In this document: positions 1 to 10,319 of the stretch, in pieces
How positions within the stretch are numbered: position 1 is the first letter of the stretch
Layout: every line of letters starts with the position of its first letter
DNA from: Takashimella koratensis
Lineage: Eukaryota; Basidiomycota; Tremellomycetes; Trichosporonales; Tetragoniomycetaceae
Reading direction: 5' to 3'
Assembly (NCBI GenBank): GCA_003116875.1
Contig: BCKT01000003.1
Coordinates: 1,373,185-1,437,184, forward strand
Length of the DNA: 64,000 nt
Position numbers and translations under genes: made by a program
The notes under the pieces: model-generated
Seen by the model: the letters and a program-made list of their open reading frames with translations, nothing else
Told to the model about the DNA's origin: nothing
Database searches by the model: none

Positions 1-1834
1 CCCACTCCTTCCGACAGTGCGAGGTTTTTGATTGCACAACAAAAGTACCTCGAGTATCTGGAAGCAGGGCAGCAGAAGAAGGCTCTCGGTGTGCTCCGAA
101 ATGAACTAGCAACAGTTGCATTCGACTCGGAAGTCTTGCACGATCTCTCTGGGTAAGCTCCATATTACGCTTCGCTGACATTAGTTACATGATGTGCTTA
201 GATCGTGACGACCTGATGGAGCGAGCACAGTGGGACGGAGCCGCTGGGGTCTCTCGACGTATCCTCCTCGAACGCCTGGGCGATTTCATCTCCCCCAAGG
301 TAATGGTCCCTCCTCGCCGCCTTGCAACGCTCTTCGAGCAAGCGCGAAGATACCAACAGCAGTCGTGCGTGTATCACGATGAAGTCGAGGCGTCGTCGCT
401 TTACGTCGATCATGCGTGTACATCCGGTGGTTTCCCTTCGGTAACAACGCATATTCTTGCGGACCACACCGACGAGATCTGGTGGATTGAGTGGAGCCCA
501 GACGGGCTCATGCTGGCCAGTGCTGGGAAGGATAAGACGGTGGTGATCTGGCAGTTGAAGGAGACACCAAAGGAAGGCGGGGGAGTGCAGTACAGTGTGA
601 TACCTCTACACCACCTCAAGGGTCACCGGCAGCCCATCGATGCGCTTGCGTGGTCGCCCGATGGCCAAACTTTGGTGACTGCGTCTGACAAGACGTTATA
701 TATCTGGGATACAACGGTGGGTCTTGACGTCGGAGTGGTGCTGACTTTAGACGGGGGACTTGAAACCAGGTCATGTCGGCGAGGGTCAACATGTCGATAC
801 GATAGGTGCAATCAAGTGGATGCCAGATGGCTCAGAGTTTGTCGTCGCGTCATTGGACTGCAAGATGGTCTTTTACGTGAGTTTCCTGGATCCATTTTGA
901 CTCTAGCTGACCTGTGCAGGACGCAATGGGCCACGTCACCCGGAGCTGGAAGTTTGACGCCGTCCAGCCTCGCGACTTTGTCATCATGCCTGACGGACAG
1001 AGGCTCGTCGCCATCACCACGTCGCTCCGGCGCATGAGCGTTGGTGACAAACTCAAACCCTCTGCGTCTGCCAGGGTTGGAGAGATCGACACCGAGGCAA
1101 ACGTTCATTGGGAATCTGAAGGTATCAAGTACGGCCAAATGGAGCATGGCGTAGCGGTTATTAAGATTGCTACTCGAGAAGTGTTAGAGTAAGTGTAGGA
1201 TGGAGGCCTGGAATTGACAAGTTCTCAGTTACGCCGGAAATCTGGAGTGCAATGTAACCAGTCTCCGGTTATCGCATGATGGAAATTCCATCCTCGTTAG
1301 CTGCGCTCCAGACGAGGTGCAGCTTCTAGGCCTTACCCCTGAACTGCACCTCATCCGAACGTTCAAGGGCCACGTGCAAGACCGATTCCTTATTCGCAGC
1401 TGTTTTGGTGCCGCCCGTGATCGCTTCGTCTTGAGCGGTAGTGAAGGTGAGCCTTGAGATCTTGTTGATACTAACGGTACAGATGGCCATGTCTACGTGT
1501 GGCAGAGGACATTGTCCGACCCTGTTCAAGTCTTGTCTGGTCATACCGACACCGTCAATGCGGTCGCATGGAATCCTGTACCCACTCGACGTCTGTTCGC
1601 GTCCTGCAGCGATGACGCGACTGTGTGAGTGTGCTGCCTGTTTTTGCAATATTGGGTTAGTTCGCTGACCTTGCTTCGAATACGCCGCTGTGTAGTCGGA
1701 TCTGGCAGCCGCAGTCGCAAGGGGCGAATACCGCGTCTGAACAGGTGACAGTGGAAGGTTCGATGGATGCCGACCTGGCGGGGGACGAAGATGCCGATGG
1801 AGCTGGAGAAGATGAAGAAGGTATGGTGCTGTGA
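1..1834 (+). CDS. GID7: GID7/WDR26-type WD40 subunit of the GID/CTLH ubiquitin ligase (5' partial)
   Basis: The gene is cut by the window edge. Frame 1 opens in the CTLH helix pair (FLIAQQKYLEYLEAG, then KALGVLRNEL and HDLSG), followed by ERAQWDG and the motif VMVPPRRLATLF that precedes the WD40 propeller in WDR26/Gid7. WD repeats follow (DEIWWIEWSPDG, ALAWSPDG, YVWQ, AVAWNPV, DDATVRIW), and the protein ends in a short acidic tail (DEDADGAGEDEEG). Exons read <1-152, 185-716, 751-876, 920-1188, 1229-1446, 1483-1624 and 1696-1834. Several introns are only 32-43 nt. In known family members this subunit oligomerises and scaffolds the GID/CTLH E3 ligase, which in budding yeast degrades gluconeogenic enzymes. 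The order CTLH, spacer, WD40 separates it from generic WD40 proteins. The LisH motif expected upstream lies outside the window. Confidence 0.9.
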
Positions 1835-2376
1835 CGAGAAGTAAAGTTATTCGACGAAACCCGATGTCTGAAGCATTCCAAAGTTGAGAAGTACCTTGTT
1901 CACCCACTCAAGGGCTCATACCACACAATTCAAGTCACCTTTGATACGTTATGATGTATTCCTAGTTTCTAGTATGGTTCAACTGGAGATGGAGATGTAT
2001 CGTGACGAGTCAATGAAGCCAGCCATTGCCACCTGCCGACTGACTTACCGACCCTCCGCCCTGAGAAATCAAACGACGCGTCCTGGGCAGGGTAAAAATC
2101 AAAAACAAAGTCACGCGTTGGGATTAGTATATTACATTTGAGTGGAGAAATTACATTACTTGACCTGACTGGACCACTGTTTTCATCTGCGGTCTCACCA
2201 TTCTCTCACTCTCTCATCCACCATACTTGCCTCTTGGCTCGGCGTCACCTCACACCCCACACTCCATCCCCCTACCCTCGCTCTGACACGCATCGTACCC
2301 ATCCTCGCCCCCTCTGCGCTTCACCTGCCCCTCCTTCACTTGCCCCGTGCACCCTGCCCGCTCCTTCTTTCGCGAC
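1835..2376. other. Intergenic, GID7 3' end to CAC1 promoter
   Basis: This 542-bp tandem gap has no recognisable gene. Its second half, about 2190-2376, is C/T-rich (ctctcactctctc, cccctaccctcg), which is typical of a fungal pyrimidine-rich promoter and 5' leader. Short ORFs here show no familiar motif. Confidence 0.6.
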
Positions 2377-5300
2377 ATGGACGACACGTCCGACACGTCC
2401 ATCGTGATCGACATGACAATGTCGAGTCCCGCTTCCTCGGGCCCCGACGTAGCCATGGACGGTAGCTCCATGCATACGCCGACCCCTACCAAGCGTAAAG
2501 GTGAGTCGTTGTCTCTCTACACCGCTTGAACGGTGCTCGCTGCACCCATCATTTTCACTGACAATATTGACGTCTTTGGCTACACTCGCGTGCGGAGCAG
2601 GTACCGGAGGTGAAGAGACCAACTCAACGCCAGGCTCGTCGCGGCAACAGGAGAAGAGACCCAAAACAGAAGGTACGCTCATATACCCCTTCTCAACTCC
2701 CTCCCTGCATAACCAGCTTAGTCGCTTTGCTAACCCACAATTCTAGGCTCAGGTCTCGTGGAACTGAAAAACGGCAAGCTCAAGTTTTCACAGAGCGGAT
2801 ACACCCGTGCCATCCCACGACGACGTGAGTAACGCCCACGGGCTGCTGCATTGGTTTAGACCAAGCTCCATGACATCGCTGACTGGCCCCAGGCATGCAC
2901 ACGTTCGAGGGCCTGCTAATCGATGCCGCCGAGGCCGATAAGACAGTGACCGAGATCCCAGAGGATTTGTGGGACGTGATTGTCATGGCAGGACACGAGC
3001 TGTGAGTTGAGCTCCTGTGTAATCACCTTGGATGAACTGACCAAGATCTCAGGTCGTCTAGCAACGAAGCGTTGTTTGTGAAACACCTGAAAGCCGAGCT
3101 CGTCAAGGGGCAGGACCCCAAGACCCAAGGTCCGTGCTTCCTCTATTTATCCGGTCGCACACCTGCTGATTCCACCCACAGACGCACTTATTATCGACGC
3201 TCTGACCCCACTCGTACCCAAGCTCTTTACGCTGCGGCAATACGGCCTCCTCCCTTCTGACTTTGGGTCCACGTCGGCTCGGTTCCCGGCAGCTCTGCAG
3301 ATCCGGTGCTGGGAAGCCACGTCGGACGAGTACTTCCCCGCGGACAAGAGGGAGGAAGTTGCCGCGCGTCGAAGGGAAAGGGAATGCGCAAGAGAGGAAT
3401 GTGTGACGTTGGTCCAGGTTATGAGCGAGGAGGAAAGGAGCAAGTTGGTCAAGCCTGATAAGAGTGGAAAGGAGGCGAAGGATGTGAAAGCGGAGAAAGT
3501 GGACAAGGTGGAGAAGGTTGAAAAGGTAGAGGAGAAGGAGAGTGTGAAAGAGGTGGAAATCAAGGAGGAGGCTATTGTGATCGACGCAGACGAGGCCAAG
3601 GCTACACCATCAAAGGAGATGAACGCATCGAGGAGGACACGAGAAGGTACGGCCACGACAGCGGATTCCAGTCGGCGTAGCATGTCGCCAACCAAGAAGT
3701 CCAAATTGTCGCCAGAAGAGGTGAGTCCTCGATTCTGGCAAACACGCGACGAATCTTAGCTGACCTTTTTTCAGATCGAGGCGCGGCGGATTAAGCAGGA
3801 GGAGAGGGATGCTATCAAGAACGAGAAGTTGGAGAAGAAGGCGTAAGTCCTCTTTAGCTGATGTCAGAAACTTGCAAGCTGACTCGGAGACAGTGCAAAG
3901 GAGAGGGAAGAACAGAAAAAGCTTGACCTGAAGAAGAAACAGGCTCAGGCCTTTGGTTCATTCTTCAAATCCAAGCCTAAAGCACCTGAATCGCCTATCC
4001 CTCGCGAAAGTCCCGCGGGTCCATCAAGTAAGTTCCACTCAAGGCACCTAGTCTCCAGTAGCTGACAAAGTTTAGCCGTACCGGAGGTTAGCGATTTCGC
4101 CAAGACGTTCAAGGGGTTCGTCACGAGGGCCAACGTGTCGGTCGCTCCGCTGGACCCGTTCGCGGCAACAAGGAAGATTAAGGGGAAGGTCTCTGGGAAG
4201 GAAATGGAGCAGTGGGGGGACGAGGGCGCGCCCGAGGTTCGCCATTGGACGGCAAAGGGTGAGTCATGACCGAGTGTGCACGTGTGCTAATGATTATACA
4301 GACTTTCTTCGCGAACACCTTCAACGGACGGCACAGGCTCAGCCGGTCTCCCAACAGCCACAACAGTCAACTTCTGTGCGCGGGTTGAAATCTGCGCCGA
4401 GATACGGTAGCGTCGGCGAGTTGTGGGCGGCACACCAAGAAGCCGTCGATCCGCGCGCGGTATTACGTCAACTTCGGGACAACTCTCGATTCCCATGGAA
4501 GACACTTGCCTTTGATCAACAGCTTCGGCCACCTTATAGCGGGACATTCACGAAGCGGTCCCTCGTCGTCGGACCTCGAACACCTTTTGCACACGACCCT
4601 CTTTTCGACTACTCGTATGACTCTGGGGACGATTGGGCGGAGGAAGAAGAAGGTGGGGAGGATGTGGATGATTTCGAGCGACCTGCCGAGGAAGAAGAGG
4701 ACGCAGAGGACGATGACGAAGAAGGCGAGTTTGATGATTGGCTCGACGATACAGAGGATGTCGAGTACGACGCGGACGAAGATGGAGATATCCCTATGTT
4801 GCCGCAGTCGTCACCCAACCGACTTCCTTACAAACCCGCGAAAAAGGTCAACCCCAACAACGCATCGAATCCTCCCAAGAGAGTCACAAAGGTCACGCCG
4901 TACTGGCGCGGACCGGTATGGGAGGCTCAGCTGGGTGAACCGGTTGAAGGTCTGCACGAGTACCGGATCCAGCTGTTGAACGAGGCACCTGTAACCCTTG
5001 ATCCGTTCACATACGTCGCGACCGAGCCGGCGCCTGCGTTCAAGGCGACCTTCTCGGATACTGTGATCGGTACCAACCTCGGCGTCAAGTGTCTCCTCGC
5101 TGCTGAGCAGGTCGTGATGAAGCTCCAACCAGCTCCCACCACCACCACTCCAGCTGTGCATTCCAGCTCGACCAAGCCCCACACCTCTCTATCGAACGGA
5201 ACCATGCCTCTCGGCGACGCCTCCGCCAGCGCAAACAAAGTCGCCCTTTCCACATCTACCTCTGCTTCTCGGGCTCCACCTAAAATCGGGTTCCCATCCT

Positions 5301-5542
5301 CTCACCTCCTCGAGCTCCTCCGGGCTATCGAGGGCAACACGAAGATCCGGACCGATCTCGTCTCGGCACTTCGAGAGCGGTTCGACAAGGTCGCGACGAA
5401 AGCTGCGATCGAGGCAAAGATTAGTGAAGTAGCGATTAGGGAAGGGAAGAGTAAAGATAGTCAGTGGAAGGTTAAAGCAGAAGCTTGGGAGGCAGCGGGA
5501 GTGGTACCTCCCCTCACAGAGCAGGTGGCGGTGGACGCGTAG
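2377..5542 (+). CDS. CAC1: Chromatin assembly factor 1 large subunit (Cac1/Rlf2, p150)
   Basis: This is the large CAF-1 subunit, which deposits H3-H4 behind replication forks. The start is the first ATG of the MDDTSDTS reading frame; the gene has about eight introns. In order the protein shows an N-terminal Ser/Thr-rich leader, a LVELKNGKLKFSQSGY segment, a region resembling the family's N-terminal helical part (LWDVIVMAGHEL) and a long Lys/Glu-rich KER-type stretch (KAEKVDKVEKVEKVEEKE, then ARRIKQEERDAIKNEKLEKKA and KKKQAQAFGSFFKSK). The CAF1A core follows (RPPYSGTFTKRS, VGPRTPFAHDPLFDYSYDSGDDWAEEEEG), with the acidic ED region EEEDAEDDDEEGEFDDW next to it. The last exon ends in a helical region (HLLELLRAIEGNTKIRTD) resembling the winged-helix DNA-binding end of the family. 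QAFGSFF partly resembles a PCNA box (QxxFxxFF). Confidence 0.9.
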
Positions 5543-6106
5543 GTGGCAGTGGCGGTGGCGGTGGTGGCGGTCGCTTGGTGATAGTAGCGGGTGGAAGCAG
5601 TGATTGTGGAGATTGTTCATTCCTGGGTTTTGCGTTTCTCAACCGTCTTTTTCTCTCTCGGTCATCTATCTCTCTCTCTCCCCGATTCATTCAACGCTCA
5701 CGGTGTTTTTGACGACTCTCAACCGTTCTCACTCGCATTCTCAACCCCTTGTTCATAACCACACTTTATCTCATCGCTTTCCCACTCATTCATACATCAC
5801 ATATTCGGACCATCTACACCATTTCTCTTGTTCTACACACATTCTTCCGTTCAGATATTGGTACTGGCGTTCAGCGTTCCGGATCCCTTCCAGATCCAAG
5901 ACACTTGACCAGTCTTGTATACCCACTCTACATTCTCCACACTCTTTACATGTGTACAAATTTCAATCCGATCGACCCATTCAACCGCTCTTTGGTCTTC
6001 TCGTTTTCTCTTTCTTTATTCGCCGTTACGGCTCTACATCCATGCACTGTACAATAAGGTTACATCGTGATCTCTTCTACAAGATCGAGTTTCGGTGCCG
6101 AGGTCA
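5543..6106. other. Convergent 3' region between CAC1 and TSR3
   Basis: Immediately after the CAC1 stop is a GGTGGC-type run (about 5543-5575). It is followed by T/C-rich sequence with oligo-T and cttctctctc tracts, which fits 3' UTR and termination signals for both converging genes. No gene is recognised. Confidence 0.55.
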
Positions 6107-7623
6107 TTACGAGATGGTTGTGCTCTTTAGACCTGATACGAGGTTCTCCACGTCGTCTAGTTCGGCATCACTGCCTAGTCCATCGTGATGAGCGTTCTTC
6201 CCCTTTTCTACAACCACTTCATCCTCGTCCTCTTCCTCATCGTCCTCTTCGTCCTCTTCGTCTTCCTCGTCCCAGCCAGCATGGTTCGGGTTAGCACGCA
6301 ACAGATCGTCATTCTCATGCAACGCTGTAACTCGGTATCAGCTCCATCCATCACTCACCCCAATAACCCAAACCGAGAAAGCAAGACCAAACAGAACCCA
6401 GGACATGACCCAGACTCAACCGCACTCACCTTTCTCTCGTTTCTGTCGATCATGCTCTTCTTGCAACTCTTGTTGAATCTGCTCTTGCATCGCCGCTACT
6501 TCCTCATGAGTTCGACAAGTCCGGTATCGCTCGATCAAGTGTCCGTTCATCTTGTAAAACGCGTGACCCCAAGAGAACTTGGACAGTCTATATGGTGTCA
6601 GCCGACAGCGAGGTTTAATACAGGGCTCGTTTGAAGGAGCGATTTGAGGTGATCGTCGGGGATGATGAGATAGAGCCGGGTGTAAGAGGTTGAGAAACAC
6701 GTACAGAATTTCGGCCCAGTCTGGGTGACCAGTAATGTAAAAGCCAGCAGCGAGAGCCTCGACACAGTTAAGTCTCCACGGCTTGCCGTAATTGACCGGG
6801 TTGGTAGCGATGAGGTAAGGCACTGTACTGCGTCAGCGAAACGGTACCTACAAATCTGTCCCTCGAGAAATAAACCCACGCAATCGCTCATGTGGACCTT
6901 TGATCTTCCCAAATGGAACTTCGTCAAGTCTGGCCCAACTACACTCGACAACCGCCAGTCCACTAATCTGCACCACCTCGTCATCGCACGGCGCGATCAC
7001 TTTCTTCCCCTTCGGCCTGAAAGTCACCACCCACAGTCCCTCGTCAGCTCCGAATACTATATCGGAATGCACGCTGAGTTTCGACAAGTGAATGGTTTGG
7101 ATACTCACGTGAGGCAGACGCCACGGAACCGCTGGCCAACTCGCATGCTTGTGACTAGCCCGTGTCGGGAAAGTTTCTTGCCTGAACACCGTCGGGGGTC
7201 GCAATGATCAAAGTCCCACATGGCGACAGGGACGGCGATCCGTACTTCCTCTTCTTCCTCTTCTTCTCCGTCCTCCTCTTCATCATCTTCATCATCCTCC
7301 TCGTCTTCCTGGCTCCCACTCTCCTCCTCGTCGTCCTCATCCTCCGACTCGTCCTCCTCCTCATCAGACCCTTCTGCTATATCCCATCAGTGATGAACCA
7401 CCACCCTCGACCCTGATCTCCCTTTGCGGCTTCACTCACCTCCAACGACGACAGTCGAAGGGAAAGGATCTTCAAATTCTCTACCCAAACCTCGCGGCGC
7501 TTGTCCTCGTCCTCTTCCACGACCATATGCGGGTCCACCTCGTCCTCTCCCTCCACCTCCTCCTCTTCCGCGCCCTCGGCCTCGTGTTTGACCCCCTTCT
7601 CTAGGTTTTGACGGCTTGCCCAT
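6107..7623 (-). CDS. TSR3: Tsr3, 18S rRNA aminocarboxypropyltransferase
   Basis: Tsr3 transfers the aminocarboxypropyl group from SAM to the hypermodified pseudouridine of 18S rRNA during 40S maturation. The chosen start gives [11 protein letters not shown] followed by a Gly/Arg-rich [10 protein letters not shown] segment, then a very acidic stretch. The catalytic domain begins [17 protein letters not shown], continues [41 protein letters not shown] and ends [51 protein letters not shown]. These are the conserved family blocks. The C-terminus is again acidic ([16 protein letters not shown]). The RGG-like leader ahead of the acidic stretch is longer than in compact archaeal homologues. The gene diverges from HTS1 and converges on CAC1. 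Introns are at least five; the first spans about 7374-7439. Confidence 0.93.
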
Positions 7624-7896
7624 GGTTTCTAGGTGTTGGAGTGCTGCAACAAACAGGCTGATCTCGATTTTTTTGATTGTCGCCGCCACGTGACTGGATC
7701 CTTCCTTGGGTGTGGAGGATAGCAACTCTTCTCCAAAGGTGCTATACGTCACCACGACGATAAACGGAAGCAAATCGCCTTTCTGTTCATCCATCATCAT
7801 GTCCGACTTTTTCGACTCACCACCACATCCTCAACCACCTCGACTCGGCAGTACTCTGGCGGTACTGAGCAACCAAGCGGCAGCCTTTGCAGCCGT
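7624..7896. promoter_or_regulatory. Divergent TSR3/HTS1 promoter with a CACGTGA site
   Basis: This 273-bp head-to-head spacer contains GCCACGTGAC, with CACGTG at 7687-7692, a bHLH/Cbf1-type core. It also holds the upstream ORF described separately. Both genes serve translation (18S rRNA maturation and tRNA charging), so shared regulation is plausible but inferred. Confidence 0.5.
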
Positions 7897-7900
7897 ATGA
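7799..7900 (+). promoter_or_regulatory. Upstream ORF, 33 codons, overlapping the HTS1 start as ATGA
   Basis: A complete ORF opens with an ATG at 7799 that has A at -3. It encodes MSDFFDSPPHPQPPRLG and ends AAAFAAV with TGA at 7898-7900. Its stop overlaps the first HTS1 ATG (7897-7899) in an ATGA arrangement. I recognise no protein family in it. The simplest reading is a translated upstream ORF that sets initiation on the HTS1 mRNA. A very small separate protein cannot be excluded. Confidence 0.5.
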
Positions 7901-10145
7901 TCTCAAGGTCCCTCTCTCGACTCGTCAAATCCACCCCTACCTTTACCCGGTCCGCTTTCTCCCCCCGGTTTTACGCCTCTTCCACTTTCTCCACCATGTC
8001 TGAACCTGTCGACCTCAAAGCCCGTATCGAGGCTCTGCAGGCGCGTATCAAGGAACTCAAGATGTCCAAGCAAGACGCCACCTCTGAGATTGCCGAGATG
8101 CAAAAGCTCAAAGCGCAGGAAGGCGAGAAGAAAAAAGAAGCTAGTGTTGGGCTCCAACTCAAGGTGCCGAAGGGAACAATCGATCACAAGCCTGCAGCAG
8201 CCTTGCTCAGGAAGAAGATTTTTGCGACCCTCGAGGCCATCTTCGCCCAGCACGGCGGAGAGACAATTGATACTCCCGTGTTTGAACTCAAGGAGATCTT
8301 GGCAGGCAAATATGGAGAGGACTCGAAACTCATCTACGACTTGCAAGACCAGGGTGGAGAGCTTTGTTCGCTTCGTTACGACTTGACCGTGAGTCTACGG
8401 CTGACGAGGATGTTGGGTGCAGAGTGAAGCCTGGAAGTGACGTTACTGACTTGACTCTATAGGTCCCCTTTGCGCGTTACCTCGCAATGAACGGCCAGAC
8501 TTCGATGAAGAGGTACCACATCGGAAAAGTCTACCGCCGCGATCAGCCCGTCATGTCAAAGGGCCGCATGAGGGAGTTTTACCAATGCGTAAGTTTTAAT
8601 CGCTAGCTCTCAGGAAATCTACAAGGTAACTGACACGGAGAAGGACTTTGACATTGCTGGTGTGTACGATCCAATGGTCCCCGACGCCGAGATCCTCTAC
8701 ATCCTCTGCACGGCGCTCACCGCCCTCGACATTGGCGAGTTTACCGTCAAGGTGGGTAACGTCGTGTACTCGGCCCAATACGGTCCGACTAACTTCCTTG
8801 TATAGCTAAACCACCGCAAAATCCTTGACGGAATCTTTGAGCTCGCGGGTGTTCCTGCGGACAAGACCCGTGCTATCTCCTCTGCGGTTGACAAGCTCGA
8901 CAAGGTGAGTTGAGCATATGACTTGGTGATTCCTGAGTTCAAACAGCCATTCACTAACGCAATTCCCTCGCAGATGCCCTGGGCCGATGTTAAGAAGGAG
9001 ATGACTGTGGACAAGGGCCTTGACGAGGCGATTGCCGACCGTATCGGGCAATACGTTGGTCTCAAAGGTGAGCTCGGAATTTGCTTCTCTTCCAACGCAT
9101 CTCGCTAAGCTGATCACTCTACAGGACCCGGTCGCGAGGTGCTTGACAAGCTGCAGGGTGACGAAGCGCTCATGGCTATTCCTTCTGCCAAAGCTGGTCT
9201 TGCCGACATGGCCCTTTTGTTCGACTACCTTGAGAACGCTTTCGGTGTGCTCCACAAGGTAAGTCCCCTCCTCCTTGCCGTCACCTCCTTCTCCCGACCT
9301 ACTGACTTGTATAGATGAGCTTTGACATGTCCCTCGCGCGCGGTCTCGACTACTACACCGGTATCATCTACGAAGCGATCACTGAAGCCTCTGCACCTCC
9401 TTCTGTCGCACCGAACCCCTCTGTCCCTGCTCCTACAAGCACCAGCACCACTGCCGGCCCATCCTCCTCCTCGAAATCCAAGAAATCCAAGGACAAGGCG
9501 GCCAAAGTCAACGAAGACGGTGTGGACGAATCCGCCGTTGGTGTCGGCTCCATCGCAGCAGGAGGAAGGTACGATAACCTCGTCGGCATGTTTGCCGAGG
9601 CCGCGGGGAACAAGAGGGATAATGTCCCTTGTGTGGGCGTGTCGATTGGTGTAGAGAGAGTGTACTCGATTATGGAGATGCGGAGGAGGCAGGAGGCTAA
9701 AAAGCCAAGGGATAAAGAGACGGATGTTTACATTCTCGCTCTTGGAGGTGGACTCCTCACTGAGCGCATGCAGTTTGCACGCACTTTGTGGGAGGCAGGG
9801 ATCAAGGTAGGTCCAACTTTTCCTTTCATTTCCGAGCCAGAGATCTCCATTCAAAGCTCTACCAACTTGTCTCTCTTTCGCTTGCCTTACTTGATCCGCT
9901 TCTCGCTTGACGTTGACTGACACGATCAGGCCGAGTACATGTACAAAGCCAAACCCAAGGCTGAGAAACAATGGTCTCAAGCATCCGACGACCAAGTTCG
10001 TTTCGTCGCCATCCTTGCACCCGCCGAACTCGCCAAGGGTACTGTTCGAATCAAGGAACAGGGTATCGAGCGTGAGGCAGGTCAAGATAACGGTGAAGAA
10101 ATTGCCATGACGGATATTGTCGCCTACCTCAAACAGAGACTCTAG
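7897..10145 (+). CDS. HTS1: Histidyl-tRNA synthetase, predicted mitochondrial and cytosolic forms
   Basis: This class II synthetase charges tRNA-His. Eight exons (7897-8388, 8463-8588, 8644-8751, 8806-8904, 8974-9067, 9125-9258, 9315-9806, 9930-10145) give 586 aa. The first ATG adds [18 protein letters not shown], an Arg/Ser-rich presequence without acidic residues that fits mitochondrial import. A second in-frame ATG at 7996 ([12 protein letters not shown]) sits in ccaccATG, a much better context than the first (-3 C), which fits leaky scanning to a cytosolic form. A WHEP-like helical N-terminus ([29 protein letters not shown]) precedes the catalytic blocks [50 protein letters not shown] and [11 protein letters not shown]. 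The anticodon-binding domain closes the protein (DVYILALGG to the C-terminus). A Ser/Lys-rich insert sits between TGIIYEAI and GGRYD. This gene must supply the cytosol; the dual role is inferred from the two starts. Confidence 0.95.
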
Positions 10146-10319
10146 AAGCAGAGGATTTCACTCCCTGGTTTTCGTTAGGTCCTTCGGTACTCTCTATTCC
10201 CTGATGTTTCTGCTCATTTTCTCCGAGCTCAGATATGCATGGAGAATGGTAGAGACCGTACAAGGTCGTGTCCCAAAGGCAGGTTGATTCAACCTCATCT
10301 CACGCCTTTGATGATTCTA

